Source: Ruminococcaceae bacterium KH2T8
Lineage (GTDB): Bacteria; Bacillota; Clostridia; Saccharofermentanales; Saccharofermentanaceae
Length of the DNA stretch: 64,000 nucleotides
Direction of reading: 5' to 3'
Assembly (NCBI GenBank): GCA_900111435.1
Contig: FOIY01000002.1
Coordinates: 310,001 to 374,000, forward strand
Shown here piece after piece: positions 1 through 8,514 of the stretch; the first letter of the stretch is position 1, and each line of letters opens with the position of its first letter. A model generated the notes under the pieces. It had not been told where the DNA came from. It ran no database searches and was given only the letters and a program-made list of their open reading frames with translations. A program made the position numbers and the translations under genes.

Positions 1-2033
1 GGAGGATCACTGACGATAAGAAGATAAAGGTCTACGGAGTTGATAAGTTCAGTGACAGCGAGCTGCTCCTTGGTGCCTGCGGAGCTATCCTTGCTTATGC
101 CGAGGAGACTCAGACCGATAAGGTAACACATCTTTATGACATCAGATGCTTCAAGCTCTCTGATACCATGGAGCTCGATCTTACTACTAGGATCAATCTC
201 GAGCTTACATCCACGATCAGGACTAATTCCAAGAAAGGCTCGCTTCTTTGGGCGATCGACAGGACTAAGACCGCCATGGGAGGAAGGCTCCTTCGTAAGT
301 GGATCGAAGAACCACTGATCGTTACGTCATCAATCAATTCCAGGCTCGATGCCGTTGAAGAAGCAGTAGGAAAGTTCATCGGAAGACAGGAGATAATGGA
401 AGGCCTTACGGGTCTTTACGATATCGAAAGATTAGCCGCAAAGGTGTCTCTTGGAAGTATCAATGCGCGTGAGATGCTCTCTCTTAAGAACTCTCTCGGA
501 AAGCTCCCGTTCCTTTGCGAGTCCTGTAGTCAGTTCAGTAAGGGAATGTTCCGCGAGATAAAGGAACTTCTCGACCCGATGACTGATATATATGAGCTCC
601 TTGACGAGGCTATCTGTGAAGATCCGCCGGTAACGATCAAGGACGGTGACATCATAAAGCGCGGATATTCGGTCGAGTGCGATGAGCTTTACGATATCGC
701 ACGAAATGCAAAGGAATATATCCTGTCGCTCGAAGCAAAAGAGCGTGAGAGGACCGGTATCAAGAATCTGAAGATCGGCTATAACCGCGTATTCGGTTAC
801 TATGTTGATGTTCCGAGGAGCACGACAGCTTCTCTGCCTGAGGAATATACCAGAAAGCAGACTCTCGCTAATAACGAAAGATACATCTCTCCCGAGCTTA
901 AGGAACTTGAGGACAAGATCCTCGGTGCTCAGACAAAGAGAGTAGCTCTCGAATATGAGCTCTTTGTAGCCGTAAGGCAGAAGGTATCCGATAATATAGA
1001 CAGACTCTTCGGAAGTGCGCGTGCAGTCGCTCTTCTTGATACGATCACGGCTCTCGCTCAGCTCGCATCTGACGAGAATTATGTGCGCCCCGTTATCGAT
1101 AATTCCGAGATAATCGACATCAAGGGCGGACGTCATCCTGTTGTTGAGAAGATGCTCGAGGGTAATGACAGATTTATCCCCAATGATACCTGTCTTGATA
1201 ATGAAGGCAGGCTCATGATCCTCACAGGTCCCAATATGGCAGGTAAGTCTACATATATGAGACAGGTTGCTCTCATAGTCCTTATGGCGCAGATCGGTTC
1301 TTTCGTACCCGCAACGAGTGCTCATATCGGTCTCGTTGATCAGATCTTTACGAGGATCGGTGCCTCAGATGATATCTCCAAGGGCGAATCGACATTCATG
1401 GTTGAGATGAAGGAAGTGTCCGCGATCCTTAAGAATGCTTCGAGAAGAAGCCTTCTTCTCTTAGATGAGGTTGGTCGCGGTACAAGTACTTACGACGGAC
1501 TTTCGATCGCGTGGGCAGTCATCGAATATATCATCGATCCGAATGTTCTCTTCGCTAGAACAGTTTTCGCTACTCATTACCATGAGCTCAATCAGCTCGA
1601 GAAGATGAGAAAAGGCGTATTTAATAATCACGTTGACGTTAAGGAGACTGATGACGGTGTCATCTTCCTCCATAAGATAGTAGAAGGCGGTACGTCTGAC
1701 TCGTACGGTATCGAAGTTGCAAGGCTCGCAGGTATCCCTGAGGATGTATTGAAGCGAAGCAGAGCTATCCTTAAGGAGCTTGAGAGGATCGGTAACTTCA
1801 AGGTTACGGGTAACGTTGATATGGAGGGCGGAGTAGCTCAGCCCGCATCTACTGCAATGCCCGGACAGGAATCGATCTTTAATCCCGACAATGTCGTTTA
1901 CCGCAAGGAAGATAAGCTCAGAAATACCGTCAGGAGCATCGATATAACAAAGGTTACTCCGCTCGAGGCAATGAATATCCTCTACGGACTTATCGAAGAA
2001 GTAAAGGCGGAGGACAGCGATGGGCAGGATTAA
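1..2033 (+). CDS. mutS: DNA mismatch repair ATPase MutS (5' truncated)
   Basis: MutS recognises mismatches and recruits MutL. The reading frame (codons from base 3) is open to the left edge, so the start lies outside the window; about 676 residues are present. The usual length is about 860-880, so the N-terminal mismatch-reading domain with its Phe-x-Glu motif is missing only because of the window edge. The core and lever domains are visible, followed by the ATPase with Walker A GPNMAGKST near 1207-1235, Walker B LLLLDEVGRGTST near 1450-1485, and the ATHYHEL segment near 1570. The 3' end overlaps mutL by 14 bases, so the two are co-transcribed and probably translationally coupled. Confidence 0.97.
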   Translation, partial: RITDDKKIKVYGVDKFSDSELLLGACGAILAYAEETQTDKVTHLYDIRCFKLSDTMELDLTTRINLELTSTIRTNSKKGSLLWAIDRTKTAMGGRLLRKWIEEPLIVTSSINSRLDAVEEAVGKFIGRQEIMEGLTGLYDIERLAAKVSLGSINAREMLSLKNSLGKLPFLCESCSQFSKGMFREIKELLDPMTDIYELLDEAICEDPPVTIKDGDIIKRGYSVECDELYDIARNAKEYILSLEAKERERTGIKNLKIGYNRVFGYYVDVPRSTTASLPEEYTRKQTLANNERYISPELKELEDKILGAQTKRVALEYELFVAVRQKVSDNIDRLFGSARAVALLDTITALAQLASDENYVRPVIDNSEIIDIKGGRHPVVEKMLEGNDRFIPNDTCLDNEGRLMILTGPNMAGKSTYMRQVALIVLMAQIGSFVPATSAHIGLVDQIFTRIGASDDISKGESTFMVEMKEVSAILKNASRRSLLLLDEVGRGTSTYDGLSIAWAVIEYIIDPNVLFARTVFATHYHELNQLEKMRKGVFNNHVDVKETDDGVIFLHKIVEGGTSDSYGIEVARLAGIPEDVLKRSRAILKELERIGNFKVTGNVDMEGGVAQPASTAMPGQESIFNPDNVVYRKEDKLRNTVRSIDITKVTPLEAMNILYGLIEEVKAEDSDGQD

Positions 2034-4005
2034 TGTACTCGATACGGCTACAGCTAATGCCATAAAGGCAGGTGAAGTTATCGAGCGTCCCGTCTCGGTC
2101 GTCAAAGAACTCATTGATAACAGTATCGATGCAGGATCGACATCAATTAAGGTCGAATTTGAAGGCGGCGGTATCTCACTTATAAGAGTATCCGATAACG
2201 GTATAGGAATGGAGAGGGAAGACGCCGAGAAGTCTTTTCTTATCCACGCTACATCCAAGATCAGATGTGTCGAGGATATCTATGACCTTTCAACTCAGGG
2301 CTTCAGAGGTGAGGCTCTTGCTTCTATCGCCGCTTGTTCTGATGTTACGCTCATTACCAAGCAGCCTGACTCGGAAGTCGGTACCATCGTTAGATACCAA
2401 AACGGTAGGATGGTTGAATCTTCTGATGCTCCCGCTGATGTCGGAACTGTAGTAACAGTAGAGAATCTATTTGCTAATATCCCGGCAAGATACAAATTCC
2501 TTAAGAAGGATTCGACTGAAGGCATGTATATCTGCAGCCTGGTCGAAAAGCTCGCGATCATAAACAGTGAGATCTCATTTAAGCTAATCAAGGACGGTAA
2601 GCCTGTTCTTACGACTCCCGGCAGCGGAGATATGCGCGATGCCATATACAGCATCTACGGTAAGCAGATAACAAACGGGCTTCTTCCCGTTGATTATGAG
2701 CATGAAGGCCTGAGACTTACAGGACTTACGGGTAAGACGGATAATGTCCGCGGTAACAGGGCTTTACAGTATATCTATGTTAACGGCAGATGTATCAAGA
2801 ATGCATCTGTTTCTGCTGCTATAGACGAAGCATACAGAAACAGTGTCATGAAGAATAAGTATCCTATCTGCTTCCTGGCGATCTATGTTCCTGCCGACAA
2901 AGTGGATGTCAATGTTCATCCTCAAAAGTCTGAAGTTAAGTTCTCGGCAGAGTCCGATATCTTCAGGCTCGTTTATCACGGACTTAAGAATACGCTGGTA
3001 GGAGCGATACCTGCAGAATCTGAAGCTCCTGATATCGTTCAGTCCGCAGAAGAAAAGAAACCCGCCGACCTTGCGTCTCGTCAGATCGGCATCTCTCAGA
3101 TATCTTCTGGCGACAGGACCGTTCATGATTCAGGAAAGCTTCGTGGAGCAGTATCATATCAGGCAACGCCCGAAAGCGTTAGTGCAGCGAATGATCTTCT
3201 TAAGATCCTTTCCGAGTTTAAGCCCGATATCGAAGCTATCGGCGGTGATAAGGAAGATACTCAAGCTCAGTTTGTATCTGAGCCTGTTCAGGACGACTTG
3301 CCTGCGCAGTTGCCAGAGATCACTGATGTTCCCGCTTCGGTGTCTGTCGAAGAATCTCAGTCAGATGAGGATTCAGAGCTTACGGGAGATATCGCTCTTC
3401 TTGCTGATTCCGTATTCGTAGGATTCTTATTTAATACATATATTATCTTTCAGTCAGATGTGGATTTCTTCCTTGTCGATCAGCATGCTGCTCATGAGCG
3501 TGTGCTCTATGAAAGATTCATGACGAAACGTAAGAAGAATGATGGCTTGAAACGTGATGTTCAGCAACTGCTCGTTCCTCAGATCGTTGATCTTCCGACG
3601 GCTGATTATTCTTTCATCAGCGATAATCTGGATGCTTTCGCAGAAAATGGATTTGAGATAGATGTCCTGGGTGACAGGCAGATCGCTTTAAGGACTGTTC
3701 CGGTAGCTGATGCAGCTGAAGACAGGCTCAAGTCCATGTCAAAGCCTTCCGTTATATTCAGGATGATCCTTGATGATATGAAGAAAGAGACTCCCGAGAA
3801 GGGAAAGGTCTGGTATTCGCTTATTCAGACTACGGCATGCAAGGCAGCGATCAAGGCTCACGATGTTATCACAAAAGAGGAAGCTCTATCCTTAGTTGAT
3901 CAACTCATTCATCTTGAGGATCCTTATCATTGTGCTCACGGAAGACCTACTTTTATCAAGATCTCTCAAACTGACCTTGAGAAGAGATTTAAGAGGATCG
4001 TCTGA
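2020..4005 (+). CDS. mutL: DNA mismatch repair protein MutL (endonuclease type)
   Basis: A 661-residue MutL. The N-terminal GHKL ATPase has general base Glu30 and Asn34 in KELIDNSIDAG, DNGIGM at 59-64 and FRGEALASIA near 95-104. After a variable acidic linker (about 330-450), the C-terminal domain carries the endonuclease motif DQHAAHERVLYE from residue 487, which fits DQHA-x2-E-x4-E, plus ACKAAIKAHD and CAHGRPT near the end. This nicking activity is typical of bacteria that lack MutH and Dam. The gene overlaps mutS by 14 bases and is followed two bases later by miaA, an order common in Bacillota. Confidence 0.97.
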   Translation: MGRINVLDTATANAIKAGEVIERPVSVVKELIDNSIDAGSTSIKVEFEGGGISLIRVSDNGIGMEREDAEKSFLIHATSKIRCVEDIYDLSTQGFRGEALASIAACSDVTLITKQPDSEVGTIVRYQNGRMVESSDAPADVGTVVTVENLFANIPARYKFLKKDSTEGMYICSLVEKLAIINSEISFKLIKDGKPVLTTPGSGDMRDAIYSIYGKQITNGLLPVDYEHEGLRLTGLTGKTDNVRGNRALQYIYVNGRCIKNASVSAAIDEAYRNSVMKNKYPICFLAIYVPADKVDVNVHPQKSEVKFSAESDIFRLVYHGLKNTLVGAIPAESEAPDIVQSAEEKKPADLASRQIGISQISSGDRTVHDSGKLRGAVSYQATPESVSAANDLLKILSEFKPDIEAIGGDKEDTQAQFVSEPVQDDLPAQLPEITDVPASVSVEESQSDEDSELTGDIALLADSVFVGFLFNTYIIFQSDVDFFLVDQHAAHERVLYERFMTKRKKNDGLKRDVQQLLVPQIVDLPTADYSFISDNLDAFAENGFEIDVLGDRQIALRTVPVADAAEDRLKSMSKPSVIFRMILDDMKKETPEKGKVWYSLIQTTACKAAIKAHDVITKEEALSLVDQLIHLEDPYHCAHGRPTFIKISQTDLEKRFKRIV

Positions 4006-4007
4006 TC

Positions 4008-4952
4008 ATGAGATACGATCTTAAGAGTATTCCGATAATCTGCGGACCTACGGCAAGCGGCAAGAGCGCATTGGCTCTTAAGCTTTGTGAGATGACAGGC
4101 GGTGAACTCATCTCCTGTGATTCCATGCAGATATATAAGCATCTGGACGTCGGAACGGCAAAGCCTGATAAGGATGAACAGTCCAGGGTACGTCACCATC
4201 TGATCGATATAGTTGAGCCAGGTGATGTCTTTTCCGTAAATGACTATATCCATATGTGCTATGACACTATCGAGGATATTCTCTCAAGAGGAAAGCTTCC
4301 CGTTATCTGTGGTGGAACAGGTCAATATATTTCTGCGCTTCGTGACGGCATCAGATATGTTGACAGTCCCGTGCCGGATGAACTCGTAAATGAGCTTGAT
4401 AAGCGATATGACGAAGAAGGTGCTTCTGCAATATATGAAGATCTTCGTTCGGTAGATCCTGATGCGGCAGCAGGTATGCATATGAATAATAAAAGACGTG
4501 TTATCCGCGCTCTTGCAGTGTATAAGGCTACCGGCAAGACCTTTACTCAGTGGAACAGTGAATCCAAGAAGTCAGGTCCCAAGTATCCCTATGTTTTATT
4601 CGAACCCGATTTCGAACCTTGTAGGGATATCCTTTATGACAGGATCAATAAAAGGGTAGATGTCATGATGGAAAATGGTCTTGAGGCTGAAGCCGAATAT
4701 CTGTATTCTCTTGATGTCGACAGGAAGACCACATGCTTTCAGGCGATCGGATATAAGGAGTTTGCGGATTACCTGGTAGATAAGACGCCCGAGAAACTGG
4801 CGGAAGCAGTATATAAGATAAAGCTCAATTCGCGCCATTATGCAAAGAGGCAGCTTACCTGGTTCAGATATATTGACGGGATAATCAAGGCAGACCCGTT
4901 TGCACCTCAGGAAGAGACTGTAAGTACCGTAATTATGAAATATCTACAGTAA
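4008..4952 (+). CDS. miaA: tRNA dimethylallyltransferase MiaA
   Basis: MiaA transfers the dimethylallyl group of DMAPP to N6 of adenosine 37 in tRNAs reading UNN codons. The 314-residue protein begins with the P-loop GPTASGKS (residues 13-20), followed by the substrate motif SCDSMQIYKHLDVGTAKP, CGGTGQYISAL and NNKRRVIRALAVYKATGK, then the C-terminal helical part with FQAIGYKEF. Its ATG lies two bases after the mutL stop, so it is the third gene of a mutS-mutL-miaA unit. Its substrate comes from the isoprenoid pathway, of which dxs and ispA lie elsewhere in this window. Confidence 0.97.
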   Translation: MRYDLKSIPIICGPTASGKSALALKLCEMTGGELISCDSMQIYKHLDVGTAKPDKDEQSRVRHHLIDIVEPGDVFSVNDYIHMCYDTIEDILSRGKLPVICGGTGQYISALRDGIRYVDSPVPDELVNELDKRYDEEGASAIYEDLRSVDPDAAAGMHMNNKRRVIRALAVYKATGKTFTQWNSESKKSGPKYPYVLFEPDFEPCRDILYDRINKRVDVMMENGLEAEAEYLYSLDVDRKTTCFQAIGYKEFADYLVDKTPEKLAEAVYKIKLNSRHYAKRQLTWFRYIDGIIKADPFAPQEETVSTVIMKYLQ

Positions 4953-5040
4953 TTCTTGCAAAAAGAGCGATCATTTATAAATTAAACTTGATATTTACAC
5001 AATATTAACAGTTTATGAAATGTATTTTGTTTAACTAAAA

Positions 5041-5082
5041 CGCCTTCGCAATTAGTATCAGGGTACTAACTACGAAGGCGAG
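5041..5082 (-). terminator. Rho-independent terminator of lexA
   Basis: An inverted repeat has 17-base arms with two mismatches (5041-5057 and 5064-5080) and a 6-base loop. Read on the minus strand, the CGCCTTCG/CGAAGGCG stem is followed by TTTTAGTT, which fits a terminator for lexA. On the plus strand there is no T tract, so it would be a weak terminator for miaA. Confidence 0.75.
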
Positions 5083-5107
5083 GTGATCTTATGAAGAAAA
5101 CTTAGTT

Positions 5108-5764
5108 TTAGCTGATGTTGTATCTGTGAAGTCCCACAACCTTACCGAGGATCCTACATTCGGCAGTGTTGAAGGGAATAGGAGAATAGAGCTCGTTCTC
5201 CGGGAACAGATACGGCTGACCATTGAGATGACCATATCTCTTTACCGTGGCTTCATCACCGATAAGGGCAGCAATGATATCGCCCTCGTCGCAAGAATCC
5301 TGCTTTCTGATGATTAGATAATCGCCATCAAGGATATGAGCATTTATCATACTCGTGCCTTTGACCTTTAAAAGGAAGCAGTCATCACTTCCGATAATTG
5401 ACTTGTTAACGTAGAACGATTCAGACTCATCCTCGTGTGCATAGATGGGCTGACCTGCAGTTATCTTACCGATACAGGTAAGCTTGACGACATCAGCAGG
5501 AATCTGCTCGTTCTCACCATTCTCATCCTGGTTCTTAAGGATGATCGCACGTCTCATGCCGGGACGATATTCAATGAGACCCATCTCATCGAGCTTACGA
5601 AGATAAGTGTGGACAGAAGATGTTGACTTGAGTCCGGCACCGGCACATATGTCTCTTACAGAGGGAGACAGTGCATTCTCGTGGATATATTTCTGAACAT
5701 ATTTATAAACTCGTTCAATCGATCTGGCGGACTTGCTGTCCGGCGTAAGTGATGTAACAGCCAT
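5108..5764 (-). CDS. lexA: SOS repressor LexA
   Basis: LexA represses DNA-damage genes and self-cleaves when RecA filaments form. I chose the ATG at 5764 (218 residues) because GGAGG lies six bases upstream; an in-frame ATG at 5785 would add seven residues but has no ribosome site. The N-terminal winged helix (about 12-75, ALSPSVRDICAGAGLKSTSSV) precedes the S24 peptidase domain. The cleavage bond is Ala103-Gly104 in ITAGQPI. The catalytic pair is Ser138 (KGTSMINAHILDGD) and Lys175 (EATVKRYG). The promoter overlaps a LexA box, and a terminator follows the gene, so it appears monocistronic. Confidence 0.96.
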   Translation of the reverse strand: MAVTSLTPDSKSARSIERVYKYVQKYIHENALSPSVRDICAGAGLKSTSSVHTYLRKLDEMGLIEYRPGMRRAIILKNQDENGENEQIPADVVKLTCIGKITAGQPIYAHEDESESFYVNKSIIGSDDCFLLKVKGTSMINAHILDGDYLIIRKQDSCDEGDIIAALIGDEATVKRYGHLNGQPYLFPENELYSPIPFNTAECRILGKVVGLHRYNIS

Positions 5765-5797
5765 ATACAACCTCCAAACATACATTCTATTAAACTC

Positions 5798-5826
5798 ATT
5801 TTATTTTAGTTTCACTAAATTGTCAA
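5798..5826 (-). promoter_or_regulatory. lexA promoter
   Basis: On the minus strand a perfect -35 TTGACA (5826-5821) is separated by 17 bases from TAAAAT (5803-5798). This sits 34 bases upstream of the chosen lexA start and overlaps the SOS box. Confidence 0.8.
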
Positions 5827-5836
5827 ACACTTGTTC
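5825..5836 (-). promoter_or_regulatory. Candidate LexA (SOS) box
   Basis: GAACAAGTGTTT on the minus strand fits the Gram-positive SOS box GAAC-N4-GTTC at seven of eight fixed positions. It overlaps the first bases of the lexA -35 hexamer, so bound LexA would block its own promoter. It also lies about 22 bases before the divergent gene at 5858. Confidence 0.75.
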
Positions 5837-5857
5837 TGAAAGGAATTACGAACTTAT

Positions 5858-6337
5858 ATGGATACTTACGAACTTAAGAAAAAACTTGATACTCTGTACG
5901 ATGATCTTATGATCGCTGACCATGCTACATCTGAACTCATGGAGTTTATTTGCAGCAGCGGGGAGGATAAAAGAAAACTCCTTAACGAAGTCTATTTTAA
6001 GGATAATGCTCCGGTTAAGGTGATCGGAACCGAATTTCTCGGCCGCAAGGAAGCGGATATTACAGGCGAGATGCTAAATGTCTCTATCAAATATGACGAA
6101 TTCATTCACAGGCTTCACCGTGAAGCCGATCAGATAATGACACGTCATGTAGAGGCAGTTGATATCTTCAATCTTATCCTCAGCTTACCTGAGCCTTATT
6201 GCAGGATACTATATCTGAGATACTTCAAACGGCTTTCGTGTCAGGAAACGATGCAGTCGCTGTATCTGAGCAGGACAACATTTTTCAGGACCTACAATAA
6301 GGCCTTGAAGATGCTCCAGAAAGAGCTGGAGAACTGA
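5858..6337 (+). CDS. Sigma-70 region 4-like helix-turn-helix protein
   Basis: A 159-residue soluble protein. Its N-terminal part is helical and charged with no recognised domain. The C-terminal part (about 105-158) reads as a region 4-type helix-turn-helix: LPEPYCRILYLRYFKRLSCQ, then ETMQSLYLSRTTFFRTYNKALKML. This resembles phage and integrative-element late regulators (ArpU/RinA/DUF1492-like) and may be a small transcription activator; no function is proven. It is divergent from lexA, and the shared 93-base gap contains the SOS box, so damage control is possible. A weak AAGG ribosome site lies about 14 bases upstream of ATG. Confidence 0.7.
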   Translation: MDTYELKKKLDTLYDDLMIADHATSELMEFICSSGEDKRKLLNEVYFKDNAPVKVIGTEFLGRKEADITGEMLNVSIKYDEFIHRLHREADQIMTRHVEAVDIFNLILSLPEPYCRILYLRYFKRLSCQETMQSLYLSRTTFFRTYNKALKMLQKELEN

Positions 6338-6375
6338 CCCGTATATCTTGCCGCAAAAATGTGTTTCAAATATCG

Positions 6376-6399
6376 GGACAAAAACTATATAATCTTCAT
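6376..6399 (+). promoter_or_regulatory. Possible promoter directly before the 6400 gene
   Basis: A perfect TATAAT ends four bases before the ATG at 6400. A -35-like TTTCAA lies about 18 bases upstream of it. Transcription from here would start at or within the start codon, implying a leaderless mRNA. Confidence 0.35.
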
Positions 6400-6912
6400 A
6401 TGCAAACTGATAAGAGTAATGACAATTTCTTCAGTAATAAGATCGCTTTCCTGGGCGGTGTGTTCGGATGCATCGGCAGATCTACCGTCAGGTGGTTCAA
6501 GAATATCCCGAACAGGATAGTGGATCTCGTTAAGAGGAAGATAAACGAATATAAGCGTAAGCCTGCAAGAGAAGATATCAATAAGGTTTATGTCCTGGTA
6601 GGTTACACGACCAAGAGACACATCGATGCCCGATATGATGCGGAGAGATTCATGATCATACTTCGTAAGGGATTGCTTATTCTTATATTTGTATTGATAC
6701 TTCTTATTTCTATAAAGTCAGTAATACCTTATGTAGATATCGAGCAATACAGGCATATGTTCGGTATTGGTGACGTAGAGGAGCTTACTCAGAATGACCC
6801 GTTCGCCAATACAGATCGTGCAGCTCCGGTGGTATATGTTTCCGAAAGTACGACCGATATCTTTTCAGAAGAATCGACTCCTGAGGTTTCCGAGACGGAA
6901 TCGCCCGAATAA
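6400..6912 (+). CDS. Single-pass membrane protein of unknown function
   Basis: About 170 residues from the ATG at 6400; a GTG at 6361 would add 13 residues. There is a basic cytoplasmic region (about 20-85), one strong transmembrane helix (about 90-110, LLILIFVLILLISI), and an acidic, Ser/Thr/Glu-rich C-terminal tail, presumably outside. No family was recognised. It lies 62 bases after the sigma-like gene on the same strand. Neither start has a good ribosome site, and a promoter-like TATAAT almost touches the ATG at 6400. Confidence 0.65.
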   Translation: MQTDKSNDNFFSNKIAFLGGVFGCIGRSTVRWFKNIPNRIVDLVKRKINEYKRKPAREDINKVYVLVGYTTKRHIDARYDAERFMIILRKGLLILIFVLILLISIKSVIPYVDIEQYRHMFGIGDVEELTQNDPFANTDRAAPVVYVSESTTDIFSEESTPEVSETESPE

Positions 6913-6935
6913 CTTGCATAATCCGCATTTGAATA

Positions 6936-6964
6936 TTGCATAATTAATAATATTGATATATTAT
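6936..6964 (+). promoter_or_regulatory. gdhA promoter
   Basis: TTGCAT (6936-6941), a 17-base spacer and TATTAT (6959-6964) form a good promoter, giving a leader of about 60 bases. TTGCATAAT occurs at 6914-6922 and again at 6936-6944, 22 bases apart. TTGCA-AAA-TGCAA lies at 6998-7010. Confidence 0.65.
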
Positions 6965-7017
6965 TTTTCTTGATTATGAAATTTTAGCTTTTGCTTCTTG
7001 CAAAATGCAATAATTGA

Positions 7018-8385
<1,368 letters not shown>

Positions 8386-8413
8386 TAATCATCAGAGAAT
8401 TCCGTTAACTATG

Positions 8414-8444
8414 AACGGCTCCGCTTTATGCGGGGCCGTTTTTA
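8414..8444 (+). terminator. gdhA terminator
   Basis: An 11-base-pair stem (AACGGCTCCGC paired with GCGGGGCCGTT, one G-T pair) with loop TTTAT is followed by TTTA. The central 25 bases (8416-8440) recur exactly at 9945-9969. Confidence 0.88.
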
Positions 8445-8446
8445 TG

Positions 8447-8474
8447 TTGAAGATTTTAATTCTATTGATATAAT
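8447..8474 (+). promoter_or_regulatory. Promoter of the adhesin gene
   Basis: TTGAAG (8447-8452), a 16-base spacer and a perfect TATAAT (8469-8474) preceded by TGA, an extended -10. It starts directly after the gdhA terminator. Confidence 0.6.
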
Positions 8475-8514
8475 CGATATGTCAAATTTTATTGTATTTA
8501 TGGAGAAGAGTGAA

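Noticed and set aside
432..1325. Long minus-strand open frame inside mutS
   Set aside because: It is antisense to conserved MutS sequence, its protein has no family features and it has no ribosome site; it is a codon-bias shadow. The same holds for similar long antisense frames in gdhA, pfp, groEL and purB.
5091..5105. Four-codon ORF ATG-AAG-AAA-ACT-TAG with a good ribosome site after miaA
   Set aside because: It is too short to support, lies beside the lexA terminator and has no downstream gene on the plus strand to regulate.
8428..8514. Upstream ATG extending the adhesin by 29 residues
   Set aside because: That ATG lies inside the gdhA terminator hairpin, and the extension would precede the signal peptide. 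GGAG before 8515 is a better start.
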